This document shows, in pieces, positions 25,235-38,699 of a stretch of DNA of 64,000 nucleotides (positions within the stretch are counted from its first letter, which is position 1; each line of letters opens with the position of its first letter). The DNA is from Ehretia macrophylla (lineage: Eukaryota > Streptophyta > Magnoliopsida > Boraginales > Ehretiaceae). The position numbers and the translations under genes are program-made. The notes below the pieces were generated by a model, which did not search any database, was not told the DNA's origin, and saw only the letters and a list, made by a program, of their open reading frames with translations. The DNA lies in NCBI GenBank assembly GCA_037974665.1, contig CM075778.1:10591001-10655000 (forward strand), read 5' to 3'.

Positions 25235-25430
25235 AAACTGAGTTTTAAAGTATAAATCATAATATATATTAAAATTCAAACCATAATCATACTAGAATCC
25301 AAACTCATAACACATATTAAAATCCAAACTATAATGCAAACTAAAATTCAAACTCATAATACATATTAAAATCCAAACCAAAATGTATACTAAAATCCAA
25401 ACTTGTAATACATATTAAAGATTCAATTAT
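25235..25430. repeat. AT-rich tandem repeat between the two PIF genes
   Basis: A unit of roughly 26 bases around CATATTAAAATCCAAACTNA is repeated about six to seven times with drift. It separates the transposase stop from the Myb-like gene. I see no other signal in it. Confidence 0.6.
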
Positions 25431-25829
25431 CATAATTGTAGTCATTCCACATTGCATTAGCTATAGAGTTTCTTAAGATCTCTCCTTATGGTTCATCCTC
25501 ATCCGAATGAGCATTTTGTTGAGGTGGATCTTCATTCATGAGTTCTGCATCAATCTCAGCAATTAATTTCCCATTTGGATCTACACCTATTAAATAATTA
25601 TGCAGGATACAACATGCTAAAATAATTTTGTTTTGGGTTTTAACTTCATATGTTGGTTCTCTTGAACTTGATATGATAGGGAACTTTTTCTTCAAAACTC
25701 CAAACACTCTTTCTATTGCATTATGCAATGATGCTGCCAAAATATTTTGGGTAGGACATTCTTTCCTACCACGATATCTTGGAGCATCTTCTGTAGATAC
25801 CTTTACACGAACATGAGTTCCATCTATAG

Positions 25830-28333
25830 TGTGACGCCCGAGACCTATATCATGGTTATAATTAACTATTCAATACCATTTGTGCATTTCAATGTCCATT
25901 TATTTACTTGAACATGTGTTACTTGTGGTAACTATTCACATCACATTTTGACTATTTAATTTGCCCGAATTCGTATTTTTTCTAGATTATATGACTTATA
26001 GAAGGAATGAGAAAAATGAGAATTTGTGCATTGCATGTATGGAACGCGCATTAGAAAAATGTTTCTTGTATCGTGTGAATAATAAATCAATGTTTAATAA
26101 ACTAGTTAGTTAGAATTGAACTTTTAAGCTTTAAATTGAACTAGTCTTGCATCAATAATGTTAATAATGCCTAAAACACTTGACATATAACTTAAAGACA
26201 CTTCATTACTCAACATAACACACCAAACAAATAACAAAATTCCATCTAAGTCCCCCCACCCACCCGATGGCACCAAGGAAAGGAGAAAGAGAAATTTCAC
26301 TTGTAATCTTCCATTCTCTAGCTCAACCAAGCGATCTTCCAGAGTTTTCCACCTTTCCTAAGCCTCCTACTAGCTTTTATTGGTCTTCTTGGTAAGGGAG
26401 TTAACATATTTTGCAATTTTAAAGTTTATGTCAAATTATGTAATTCTTAGATTTGTTGTTATTAGCTTATGAATTGCTTGAATCTTGTATGATATGCCTC
26501 TTACATGCTATCTAGACCTTGTATGTGTAGTTTAATAGATTTATTTATGATTTATTGCAATTGTTCATATGTAGAAGATGATGAATAGTAACCATCTTAG
26601 GGTTTTGTTAATTTTGATTGTGAGGTTGAATCTATGCCATCTATAGGTGCTTTAGGTGCTAATGAACGTAGATTAACAGTTGTATGGGGTTAGTTTGCTC
26701 AGAATTTGATTAAAATGAGAAAATGGCTAAATTTCAAAAGGGGTTTTTCGTAAAACGATAATCCGGGTGCAATTGAATGCTAGGTTTGGTATTTACTAGG
26801 CGAGGAAGCACTTTTGGAGCTATTGTGGTACTGACTTGAGGGGCGGATTGGGTGGTTGTAGTTCAAAGCGACCTCGGGGCCTTCCCGAGCTTTTGTGTCA
26901 AAGGTGGATTTTTAGAGCTTGAGTAGGTGTCTCTTAGTGTCCTTAGAGATGTAGGATAGTTGGTTTGTGGAAATTGTGTTCTATGTTTAATACGGGCATA
27001 AAATTGTGTTAGTAGACAAAGGAGAAAAGTGGGTAAATTGAGTTAAACTCTTGTATTTGTCTTTTAAGTGATTGGTTTAGTGCTAATAGGGGTTTGGTTG
27101 AGTTATTTTTTTTAATTTGGTGAGCTTTTGTGAATTATGTGAACTTAACCCCCTTGGTTATATATGCCTATTTCTCGTTTTAATGCTTATATTGTAACTA
27201 TTTGCGATGGCGACCTACTTTGTCGATTCTCATATGTGGTTATTGCTTATATTGTCATGTTATTTGAGTGCATTGCATAGTAGTTGCGCAACCATATCGT
27301 CGGGGCAGATGTATCGGTATCGGCTGGGTGGCGGCGGGCTTACCAGTGGATATTTGATCTCCGTACTCTAGTCATTCGCTCTCTTGGTCTGGAGATTGCT
27401 AGGGGGTGTTGGGTCGTAGGATTTTGGGGTACATCCGGAGTACACCCATTGGAGTGTTTGGGGTTTATGTCGACACATTGATTGAGTTCGAGGTTCGTGA
27501 TTGAAGATCAAGACTTGAAGTGTTTGGGGTTATTGAAATCGTATCTGTTTTAATGTGTGGTATTTCATTGTCTAATTGTCTTCTTATTGTTTAATTGTTA
27601 TTCTATGCTTAACTATTGCATTGCACGAACTAATTTTTGAAAACGCCCACGGTTTACTGTTTTTCCTCCCTCATTGAACAACTGTGTTTGCTCATACCTC
27701 TTTTAATATGTTTCAGGAGAAGTTGAGGTTGAACCCCAGTTAGTGGCAGTAGAGGAAGGAGAAGAAGTGCAACTAGACCAATTGCCTTGACTGTTTGCTT
27801 GCTAAGGTTGGATGCTATGTGAAGATGTGTGTTGATGTGTTATGTCCTATTTTGAGACCTTTTGAGGTCTTGTATGTATTGTGTTAGATTTGATGGGTTG
27901 TAACTAAAGTTTAAATACTTGTGTGATTTAGTAGCGTAGATGACTTGTAATAGTTAAAGATATACTTTACTACCTTTTGATTGCATGCTTGTGTGCTAAA
28001 AGAAGTTGAATGATGGACTTAATATTTAAGTAAGACATGCAATTAATGTTACAGTTGTATGATAACCAATCTTATGCCTTAGAATTTCATTGGCTAATGT
28101 AATGCATGCTTGTATGTGAACTTTTGCTAAATTATGAGGCTCGGATGACCTTAATGAAATATATGATGTTGTGATATTGGAGGATGAAAATGATTGAAGG
28201 TGTTGGATTATGGTTTTGTAGTTATAACTTGTTGTGTATAGGTTATCGATTAGTCCACGGTACAGAGGAGACTCTGTTTTTTTACCGGGTTCGGACTTGA
28301 ACTATAGTGTGGGGTTGGGTTCATGGCGCTACA
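25830..28333 (+). repeat. 5' LTR of the chromovirus
   Basis: 2504 bases, starting TGTGACGCCCGAG and ending GGCGCTACA. It contains a donor-like TTG|GTAAGGGAG at 26,392, a GC-rich island at about 27,260-27,480, and a conserved block ending TTTCAG|G at 27,716. A short acidic open stretch (VEVEPQL...EEGEEVQ) follows the last site. Confidence 0.9.
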
Positions 28334-29640
28334 TTCAGGTGGTATTAGAGCTAATTGAATACATGAGCCGGGATAGGTTTCTCAGTCCGTGGGGTAGAGG
28401 TCTTTATGTGAAAATGTAATTGTATGATTATATGATAGTTGATTGTTTAGGTGAATGATTACTTAAGTGAAGAACATGCTAGTATGAAAATGGGTATAAA
28501 AAGTGTCTATTGCATGATGTTGTATGTGTGTGATAAGTTTAGAGTATATTGTGTGTTAAACACTTTATATGTTACCTTATGTGCACAAGATGTCTTGAAT
28601 GTGAATATGTTATCCTTATGTGTTATATATTTGTCTATTATCACATTTGTCTCTTCTAGTACGAAGATGAGGAGAATGAGACCTAGGAGACAACTGGAGA
28701 AAGCTGCGAGACAGAATGTGGGGCCAGCTAGGAATAATGAACCTGGGCAAAAACTAGCCAATGCTTAAGTTATGGCCTCAATGGCCACAACAATAAATTC
28801 CATTACTCAGTTAATGACACAACAGAGGCAGACAGGTATTGGTCGGGGCAATTCGAGAGTCAGGGTTGAGAGCAGTGATGCCACGAGTGGTAATAATAAT
28901 CAGCTTGAGACATTCTTGCATCATGGGGCGTATAATTTCTTTGGGGAACCAGATAATATAAAAGCTGAGATGTGGTTGAACAAAGTTGAAAAGGTATCTA
29001 GTGCCCTTGAGTGTACTGATGGGAGAAAGATTACGTATGTAGTATTTTTATTAGAGGGTAACGCTGAAGAATGGTCGTGTACTGTGAGATTGAGATGGGA
29101 CACCGAGGCAGTGCATAATACATAGGCCAACTTTGTGAGAGAATTCAGAGATAAGTACATTTCAGAGGTGGCCTGTGAGAGGCATGAATAGAAGTTTATA
29201 TCTCTGAGGTAGGGAAATATGACCGTTGCTCAGTATGAGCCCACATTTACTAGACTTTCTCGTTATGTGCCAGCACTAATGCAGCCTGAGAACAAGAGGA
29301 TCCAAAGATTTAGCTGGGGTTTAAAAGGAGATATCCAGCTTAATCAGTCTACTCAGGAGTTTACTACTTATTCTGCAGCTATTAAGGCAGCAACGAGATT
29401 TGAGAAACATAAGGCAGAACTGTTGGCAGAGTCTAGTCAGCCTAGTAAAACGAAATACCAGTCACAAAGCCAGGGGTTTCAGAGACAAAATCAGCTGCCT
29501 AGTCAGGGTCAGCAACAGAGGCAGACTCAGAGTTATCCGGGGCCAGTCCAGACTTAGTCACAATCAAGGCAAGCTCAGAGTCAGGCATAGAGTCAGCCCC
29601 GACCAGTTGTAGCTAAATCTCAACAGGGTAGTACTGCTAC

Positions 29641-32600
29641 TGTCACGCCCCGACCCAACCCCACGCTAAAAGGTTAAGTATGGACTCGACAAACGGACAG
29701 AGTCTCCTCTGTACCGTGAATATTCTGAAAACCTATAAACATTCAATAAAACCACAACATAACAAGAATTTCATTTCTAATTAAATATTCTAGTTTTAAG
29801 GCCATCCGAGCCTTAAGACATACAAACAATTTAGATACATACATGCATGCATTCACAATATAACTTTTTTACAAAACCGCTTATCATACCACTCCATGAT
29901 AGCATTTAAACATTCTTAGAAATTAAAAACAACCCTACATCCGTTCATTCACACCCAAGCATGCAAAGTAGTTAGAAGCAGAAGCATAAGTTATTACATG
30001 TCATAGTACCATGTCATCTACTACAATCATCTAGCTTTCAACTTGCGGCTACATAAATATATACATAAGCACTTAGGCTACAAAATAGAACATAATGTAG
30101 AACAAACAAGATCTTCACATATCAACAAGAACCATAATCCACCTCAAGCAAATAGACACTACAACTAAGGCAACTGATCAGTCTGGACCTCATGCTCCTC
30201 ACCCTTAACCAAATCTAGCTAGGGTTCAACCTCAGCACCTCCTGAAACATGTTAGCGAGGTATGAGCAACCACAATTACCCAGTGAATGATAAAGTCTAC
30301 CTAGGGCGTGCAGTGCAATAGGTAAAACAATTAAGCAATAAAAGCATGTAAAAGACAATAGAAATAGCCAATGACCACACAAATCAAAGGATACGATACA
30401 CTTAACCCCAACACTCTAGAATTCTCTTATCTTCGATCACGAACCACGAGCCATGAACCACGATCAATGTGCCGGCATAATCCCAATCACTCCAGTGGGT
30501 GTACTCTGGATGTACCCCGAGAAACCTACGACTCTACACCCCCTGGCAATCTCTAGACCAAACGAGTGAGGGACTAGGGCACGGAGATCGAATATCCACT
30601 GGCAAGCCCGCTACTGCCCAGCTGATATTCAACTCATCCGCCCCTGACACCATGGTTGCGCAACCACTATACAATGCACTTAACAATGGCAATATAATAA
30701 CAACAATGGAAGCAATAAGACATGGGAGGAACAACAAAGAGGTTGTCCTCAAAATAGTTAGAAGATAAGCATTATCGTATAAGCAACTAAACAGATTACA
30801 AAATGGCGTTTATACATTTCATGTAGAACTATACCAAAAGCTCAAGAATATCTTAAAAACACATTTAAACACCCAAGGAGTCTTTACAAGGCCTTAGAAG
30901 CGTGAGACAATCGAATTCCTACTTTAACCCCTTTGTAACTCAAATCGTTTTCCTTCCAAACTCATGCTATTGTTCTAGATTAGTATGTGGCATATTCCAA
31001 ACTTTTAATTAACCTATAAGGGACCCTTAGGACCCTCGAAGTTGCCCAATTACCCGCGATTAGCACAAAAGCCCCAATTTCCCTCTTATGTCTTTGTACT
31101 ACACATACCTCAACCGGGACTCAAACAAGAGTTAACAAAGCTTATTTAGAACCTATATAGCCTAGGAATACCAAATGTGAAGGCCAAATTAACCCGGATT
31201 TGCGATAACCCCTTTTAAAAAGTCGCCTATTTCGTGCTTTTGTTAAGTTACAAGCAATTAAACCTTATGGGGCCTTTGCACTACCTTCATTAGCACCTAG
31301 AACATCTATTTGGACCATTGAATCAAGCTAAATGGTTCATTTTCACCAAACCCTAAAAATCCTATCACTATTCATGCCCTAAAGCAAATCATCAAATTGA
31401 ACCGTTTAAAATACGAAACAATAGCATAAATGTGGTCTCTACTACTTGTATACAACATACATTAGCATATTTGAGCATTGCATAAACATTTAATAGCAAA
31501 TCTACAAATTTGATAACTTGTCAATATTTTCAAAGAATGCCAAAACTCATGAAATCCCTCACCTATTGTGCGTAGAAGCTCGGGGAAGGCTAGAGGACAC
31601 TCTAAACTACTTGTACCTAGCTTGCAAGGGCTTGGATTGAAGAATTGGTGAGCAAAATTTTCTCCTGCTTGGACTAGTGGCATAATGAGCCTTAAGCCTG
31701 CAAGCTAAAGAAGAGGAAGAGGTAGCACAACGTGAGAACATCTTTCACACTCGTTGCCATGTGAAAGACAAGGTAGGTAGTATTATTATTGATGGTGGTA
31801 ATTGCACTAACGTTGGTAGTTCTTCCATGGTTGAAAAGCTAGGGCTCATAACAATTAAGCATCCACGTCCATACAAGCTACAATGGTTGAATGATTGTGG
31901 TAAGGTAAGAGTTACAAAACAGGTTGTGGTGCCGTTTTGCATTGGAAAATATGAGGATGAAGTATTGTGCGATGTGGTACCTATGTATGCTGGATATCTT
32001 CTTTTGGGAAGGCCATGTCAATTTGATTGATGTGTGCAACATGATGGCTTCACCAACAAGTACTCATTCATGTTCAATCAATGGACAATCACTCTAGTTC
32101 CAATGACACCAAAACAAGTTTATGAGGATCAAGTGAGGTTACAAAAATTGAGTGATCAAAAGCAATTGAGTGTTCAAAAGAACATGAGAGAGCAAAAGAA
32201 TGAGAGTGAAAATAAATAGAGCAAGGCTGAAGCTGGAGCGAAAGTAAAAAGAGAAAAGAGTTCTTCCAAGGAGGTAAAAACAGAGGGAAAACAAAGAAAT
32301 TTCTATGAAAAAGCAAGTGAGGTTAAGAGAGCTTTGATTTCAAAACGGTCAATGATTGTACTCATGTACAAGGAGGCTCTTTTAAACACTGACCAACTTG
32401 ACTCTGCATTGCCTAGTGTTGTTGTTTCTCTCTTATAGGATTTTCAGGAAGTGTTTTCCGAGGACATACCACATGGTCTACAGTCTAGGCTGGTCTTTGA
32501 ACCCAGAGGATTTGAGGACAAATCCTTCTCAAGAGGGGGGGAATGATGAGGACATCAAGGCTATACAAATCGTTCAAAAAAAGAGCCAGGAATTAGTCGT

Positions 32601-33340
32601 CCACATTCATTGAATCGTCCATGTTCATTGAACCATTTGGGTGAATTTTTCAGCAAAGATTCAAGTCAAGATTCTATTTTCAAGATTCAAGAACTTCAAG
32701 ATTCTTCAAGAAGTTTCAAGAAGATTTAGTCAAGATTTGATTTCTTTGTAATTCTATCTTAGTTTTAGTTTCAGTTTTAGTTTAATTCCCTATGGACGAA
32801 TTTAGGTGTTCACACTAGGAAAAAGACTTTCTTGGGCTGCAAGATTAGGTGTTCACACTAGAAATGAGCTTTTCTTGGGCTACAAGTTTGCTTCCTTTTT
32901 TAGTTACTATTTATATTACTATTCATGTAAATAGTTAATAGGAGTCTTTTCTTGGTCTCCAAGTTTGTTTCCTTTGACCTAGTTACTATTCACATTTTCC
33001 TATTTGAGCTAGGGTTTAGGAGTTCTTTTTCAAATAGGAAACTTATTTGTCTTTGCCTATATAAGGCTGATTTGTATGAAATAAAAGTAAGACAATTTTG
33101 ATTTTAAATTTGTGAGATTATTCTCCTCAAGTTCTCAAGAACTTTTTCGAACTTATCAAGATTATTCTTGTGGCGTTCATCTCTAACTTATCAAACGAGA
33201 TCTCCATCCTCGTTTGTGGCATCCTCAACTATACCAAGGTTCTAGCTTTGCTAAGCATAGGGTCGCTGTTCCATCCATTCCTGAAGGGTCTTGGGTCGTT
33301 TGCCATATTTGGTGTTGGGTCGCATCACATGTTGGCGTGG
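29641..33340. mobile_element. Nested Gypsy fragments inside the chromovirus
   Basis: The first part is an LTR related to the host element's own LTRs but in reverse orientation. It begins TGTCACGCCCC at 29,641, has a GC-rich island at about 30,470-30,670, and runs to about 31,690. The second part (about 31,700-32,215) encodes a retropepsin-like region of a different Gypsy lineage (IIDGGNCTNV, HPRPYKLQWLND, LLLGRPCQFD) on the plus strand. The third part (about 32,590-33,340) is LTR-like DNA and leader, with a TATATAAGG at about 33,056 and short repeats of CAAGATTC. The block is broken and chimeric; I cannot delimit a single insertion or find a matching target duplication. Confidence 0.65.
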
Positions 33341-35558
33341 TTCATATCAGCTGAGGCATGTTGCTTTCTTAGGGCATATAATTTCTCAAGATGGAATTTC
33401 CGTTGACCTAGCAAAGGTAGAGGTAATATTAGTATGGAAAAGGTCTGAAACTATTACAGAGATCCGTAGTTTTCTGGGGTTAGCTGGCTACTACAGGAGG
33501 TTTGTTAAACATTTTTCAAAGATTGCAGGACCTTTGACTCAGCTTACTCAGAAGAAAACAGTGTTTGACAGGGATGATAAATATGAGGCCAGTTTTCAGG
33601 AATTGAAGAAAAGACTAACCACTGCTCCTATTCTCGCATTGCCTGAGGGGACGAATAATTTCGTGATTTACAGTGGTATTTCTAAAGAGGGGTTAGGCTG
33701 TGTTCTTATGCAAAATGGTAAGGTGATATCATATGCCTCAAGAAAATTGAAACCCTATGAGCTTAGCTATCCTACTCATGACCTTGAGTTAGCTGCTATT
33801 GTTTTTGTTTTGAAGAAATGGCGACATTATCTGTGGGGTAATAAGTTTGAAATTTTCATTGATCACAAAAGCTTGAAGTATTTGTTTTCGCATAAAGATT
33901 TGAACATGAGGCAGAGACGTTGGTTAGAACTGTTGAATGATTATAATTGTACTATTAGCTACCTGCAAGGCAAAACTAACATTGTTGTAGATGCTTTAAG
34001 CCGAAAGGCTACTGTGGCCAGTTTGATTATAAAGAACTGGGTATCTATGGAGGAATTGTGTTTGTGAAAACCCGAAACTTTTGAATCAGGCATTCGGGTT
34101 GCAAGTTTGCAAATTCAATCCTTGTTGTTATCCAGAATCAAAGAAATACAACAAACTGATCCTCAATTGTTGAAAATCCAAGAAAAGTCAAAAGGGGAAG
34201 AGTCAGATTTCAAGTTGCATAGTGATGGCATTTTCAGGTACAAAAACAGAATTTATATTCCCGATGATTCAACTTTGAAGAATGAAATTCTTGTTGAGGC
34301 ACATAGTTTTAAATACACTATTCACCCGGGTAGCACCAAGATGTACATGGGGAAATTGCTAGCTATGTGGCTAAATGTTTGATATGTCAGAAAGTTAAAG
34401 CTGAGTATTAGAGACCTGCAGGGTTATTACAACCATTGGTCATTCCTAAATGGAAATGGGATCATATTACCATGGATTTCGTGACTGACTTGCCAAGAAC
34501 ACCGAGAGGTAATGATTCCGTGTAGGTTGTTGTTGATAGATTGACCAAAACATCACATTTCATTACTATGAAGAAAACAGACAACCTTGACAAGTTAACT
34601 GAGTTGTACATTGAGAATATTATGAGATTGCACGGAACTCCAGGATGTATTGTGACAGACAAAGATCCCACATTTATATCTCAGTTCTGATAGAAACTAC
34701 AAAAGGCTTTGAGGACTAATTTGAGCTTCAGCACTGCATATTACCCATAGACAGATGACCAGTCCGAAAGAACTATCAGAATATTGGAAGATATGTTATG
34801 AGCTTGTATTCTAGACTTTGGTAAAAGTTGGGAAAGGTATTTGCCTCTGTCAGAGTTTGCTTATAATAACAATTATCAGGCTACCATTAGTATGGCACCT
34901 TATGAGGCACTTTACGGGCGAAAATGCAGATCTCCGTTGTATTGGGATAAAGTAGGAGAGATGAGAACTGTTGATCCAGCTATTCTACCTGAGATGGTAA
35001 GGATGATTGATAATGTACAGCTTATCAAGAAAAGAATGTCAGAGCCGACAAAAGAGTTATGCTGATAGACACCGACGGGACTTGGAGTTTGTAGTAGGTG
35101 ATCATGTATTTCTGAAAATCTCTCCTCGGAAAGGTTTGATTCGGCACGAAAAAAAGGGCAAATTGAGTCCTAGGTATGTGGGATCATTTGAGATTATTGA
35201 GAGAATTGGTGATTTGGCATAGAGATTGGCATTGCCTCCAAGTTTAGCCAGGTTGCATGATGTATTCCATGGATCGATGTTGAGGAAGTATCAAGCAAAT
35301 CCTTCATAGATTCTAGAGCTAGAGCTTTTGGAAATCAGTGAGACTTTGACATATGTTGAGAAACCTCTTCGAGTTGTGGATAGAAAGGTTCAGGAGCTCA
35401 GGACTAAAAGTATTCCAATGGTGAAGATTCTATGGGATCATCATGGAGTAGAGGATGCCACCTAGGAACGGGAAGATCAGATGAGGGACAAATATCCAGA
35501 ACTGTTCGCTGAATCATAAAAGAATTGTGTGGACGCAATTAGTTTAAAGGGGAGAGGA

Positions 35559-38075
35559 TGTGACGCCCGAGACCTTTATTATGGTTATAATTAACTGTTG
35601 CATACCATTTGTGCATTTCAATGTGCATTATTTACTTGAACATGTGTTACTTGTGGTTACTATTCACATCGCATTTTGACTGTTTAATTTGCCTGAATTC
35701 GTATTTTTCCTAGATTATATGACTTATAGAAGGAATGAGAAAAATGAGAATTTGTGCATTGCATGTATGGAATGCGCATTAGAAAAATGTGTCCTATATC
35801 GTGTGAATAATAAATCAATGTTTAATAAACTAGTTAGTTAGAATTGAACTTTTGAGTTTTAAATTGAACTAGTCTTGCATCAATAGTGTTACTAATGCCT
35901 AAAACACTTAACATATAACTTAAAAACACTTCATTACTCAACATTACACACTAAACAAATAACAAAATTCCCTCTAAGTCCCCCCACCCACCCGACGATA
36001 CCAAGGAAATGAGAATGAAAAATTTCACTTGCAATCTTCTATTCTCTAGCTCAACCAAGCAATCTTCCAGAGTTTTCCACATTTCTAAAGCCTCCTACTA
36101 GCTTCTATTTGTCTTCTTGGTGAGGGAGTTAGCATATTTTACAATTTTAAAGTTTATGTCAAATTATGTAATTCTTAGATTTGTTGTTATTAGCCTATGA
36201 ATTGCTTGAATCTTGTATAATATGCCTTCTACGTGTTATCTAGACCTTGTATGTGTAGTTTAATGGATTCATTTATGATTTATTGTAATTGTTCATATGT
36301 AGAAGATGATAAATAGTAACCATCTTAGGGTTTTGTTAAATTTTGATTGTGAGGTTGAATCTATGCCATCTATAGGTGCTTTAGGTGCTAATGAACGTAG
36401 ATTAATAGTTGTATGGGGTTAGTTTGCTCAGAATTTGATTAAAATGTAAAAATGGCTAAATTTCAAAAGGGTTTTTCGTGAAACGATAATCCGGATGTAA
36501 TTGAATGCTAGGTTTAGTATTTACTAGGCAGGGAAGCACCTTTGGAGTTATTGTGGTATTGAATTGAGGGGCAGATTGGGTGGCTGTAGTTCAAAGCGAC
36601 CTCGAGACCTTCTTGAGCTTTTGTGTCAAAAGTGGGTTTTTAGAGCTTGAGTAGGGGTCTTTTAGTATCCTTAGAGATGTAGGATAGTTGGTTTGTGGAA
36701 ATTGTGCTCTATGTTTCATACGGGCGTAAAATTGTATTAGTAGACAAAGGGAAAAAGTGGGTAAATTGAGTTAAACTCTTGTATTTGGCTTTTAAGTGAT
36801 TGGTTTAGTGCTAATAGGGGTTTGGTTGAATTTTTTTTTTCTTCATTTGGTGATCTTTCGTGAATTATGTGAACTTAACCCCTTGGTTATATATGTCTAT
36901 TTCTCGTTTTAATGCTTATATTGTAACTATTTGCGAGGGCGGCCTACTTTGTCGAGCCTCATATGTGGTTATTGGCTATATTGTCATGTTATTTGAGTGC
37001 ATTGCATAGTGGTTGTGCAACCATATCGTCGGGGCGGATGTATCGGGTATCGGTTGGGCAGCAGCGGGCTTGCCAGTGGATATTCTATCTCCGTGCTCTA
37101 GTCCCTCGCTCACTTAGTGCGGAGATTGCCAAGAGGTGTTGGGTCGTAGGATTTCGGGTACATCCAGAGTACACCAATTGGAGTGTTTAGGGTTTATGCC
37201 AGTATACTGATCGAGTTCGAGATTCGTGGATCGAGGTTCGTGATTGAAGATCGAGACTTGGAGTGTTTAGGGTTATTGAGATCGTATCATTTTTAATATG
37301 TGGTATTTCATTATCTAATTGTCTTCTTATTGTTTAATTGTTATTATGTGCTTAACTGTTGCATTGCACGAACTAATTTTTGAAAACGCCCCTGGTTTAC
37401 TATTTCTCCTCCCTCACTGAGCAACTGTGTTTGCTTATACCTCTTTTAACATGTTTCAGGAGAAGCTGAGGTTGAACCCCAACTTGTGGCAGTAGAGGAA
37501 GGAGAAGAAGTGCAAGTAGACCAATTGCTTTGACTGTTTGCTTGTTGAGGTTAGATGCTATGTGAAGATGTGTGTTGATGTGTTATGTCCTATTTTGAGA
37601 CCTTTTGAGGTCTTGTATGTATTGTGTTAGATTTGATGGGTTATAACTAAAGTTTAAAGACTTGTGTGATTTTGTAGCGTAGATAGCATGTAATAGTTAA
37701 TGATATACTTTACTGCCTTTTGAATGCATGCTTGTGTGCTAAGGGAAGTTGAATGATGGATTTAATATTTAAGTAAGACATGCAATTAATGTTAGAGTGG
37801 TATGATAACCAATCTTATGCCTTAGAATTTCATTGGCTAATGTAATGCATGCTTGTATGTGAACTTTTGCTATATTATGAGGCTCGGATGGCCTTAATGA
37901 AATATATGATGTTGTGATATTGGAGGGTGGGAATGATTGAAGGTGTTGGATTATGATTTTGTGGTTATAAGTTGCTATGTACAGGTTATCGGTTAGTCCA
38001 CGATACAGAGGAGACTCTATCCATTTACCGGGTCCGGACTTTACCTATAGTGTGGGGTGGATTTGGGGCGCTACA
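35559..38075 (+). repeat. 3' LTR of the chromovirus
   Basis: 2517 bases, preceded by the purine tract AAAGGGGAGAGGA. It carries the same internal layout as the 5' LTR: donor-like site at 36,120, GC-rich island at about 36,990-37,200, acceptor-like TTTCAG|G at 37,459. The PIF transposase resumes after its TATAG duplication. Confidence 0.9.
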
Positions 38076-38699
38076 TATAGCGCCAATATAATCCTGTAAT
38101 TATTTTCTTAAATTATACACCACTAGAATATGAATAAATACTAAATTGATTTAGTTTTAGGGTGGGTTTTCACCTTAAAGTACGGATAGTATCTAGTGTT
38201 ACCAACTATCTCTGCTGGAATTTGTGTACTGTCGGGTTGTTTCAACAATTTGCTCTCTAATTCTATTATTGACCTTAATACATGATGGAAGTGACGACTA
38301 GTTGTTTCACCAAAGCGTAAAAACCAAAACTGTATTTCATGATTTTTTGCATGATGTGCTAATATATACAACGTTTTTGCAACTTGTTCTTCAACGCTAC
38401 CTAGTCTAGTTGGTTGGACACTTCCATCTTTTGGAAAAGATCACACAGGTTTAGAAATGCTTGTGGGCCCATTATTACACTATTACGACCAGTTTCACTC
38501 CCTATGATTTGACCCATTATTTATTCACGAACTATCTCTCTCTCTCAGATGTTATCATAGAACTAGGGACCCTATTACTTGGGTGTCTCATATGACTAAA
38601 CCAATACACTAACAAGCATACAACCTGTGCAACAACTGCACGACGTCTTTCTCGCCATCTAATTGATAGATCTATTGTCTCATCTCTTGGATTTTCCAT

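Larger units (their letters stand above)
25830..38075 (+). mobile_element. Ty3/Gypsy chromovirus, Tekay/Del type, with nested pieces
   Basis: The LTRs are 25,830-28,333 and 35,559-38,075 (TGTGACGCCC ... GGCGCTACA). The target duplication TATAG lies at 25,825-25,829 and 38,076-38,080. The primer-binding site (TGGTATTAGAGC, initiator Met-tRNA type) is at 28,340-28,351 and the purine tract at 35,546-35,558. Parts in order are a gag region (about 28,770-29,620), a foreign nested block (29,641 to about 33,340), the end of reverse transcriptase with RNase H (about 33,345-34,060), integrase (about 34,100-35,250) and a chromodomain-like tail (about 35,340-35,515). The Tekay assignment rests on the RNase H and integrase style and the chromodomain. 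It is broken, with on the order of ten or more breaks. The LTRs differ by roughly 5% in stretches compared by eye, suggesting moderate age. Confidence 0.9.
25486..38699 (-). pseudogene. PIF/Harbinger (HARBI1-like) transposase, split by a chromovirus
   Basis: The minus-strand ATG is at 38,699 (MENPRDETI). The N-terminal helix-turn-helix region follows (LAHHAKNHEIQFWFLRFGET, SRHFHHVLRSII) to RYYPYF at 38,174. A GT/AG intron of 80 bases lies at 38,094-38,173, then DYIGA at 38,081-38,093. The next codons ([24 protein letters not shown]) are at 25,740-25,829, on the other side of the chromovirus. The IDGTH aspartate is the first catalytic residue of the DDE triad. After PTQNILAA the sequence jumps directly to [18 protein letters not shown], which holds the catalytic Glu. 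About 90 residues, including the second catalytic Asp, are missing, so this is an internal deletion independent of the retroelement. It ends [16 protein letters not shown] and an acidic tail. Frame changes also exist near 38,400-38,520. It is not functional. Confidence 0.88.
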
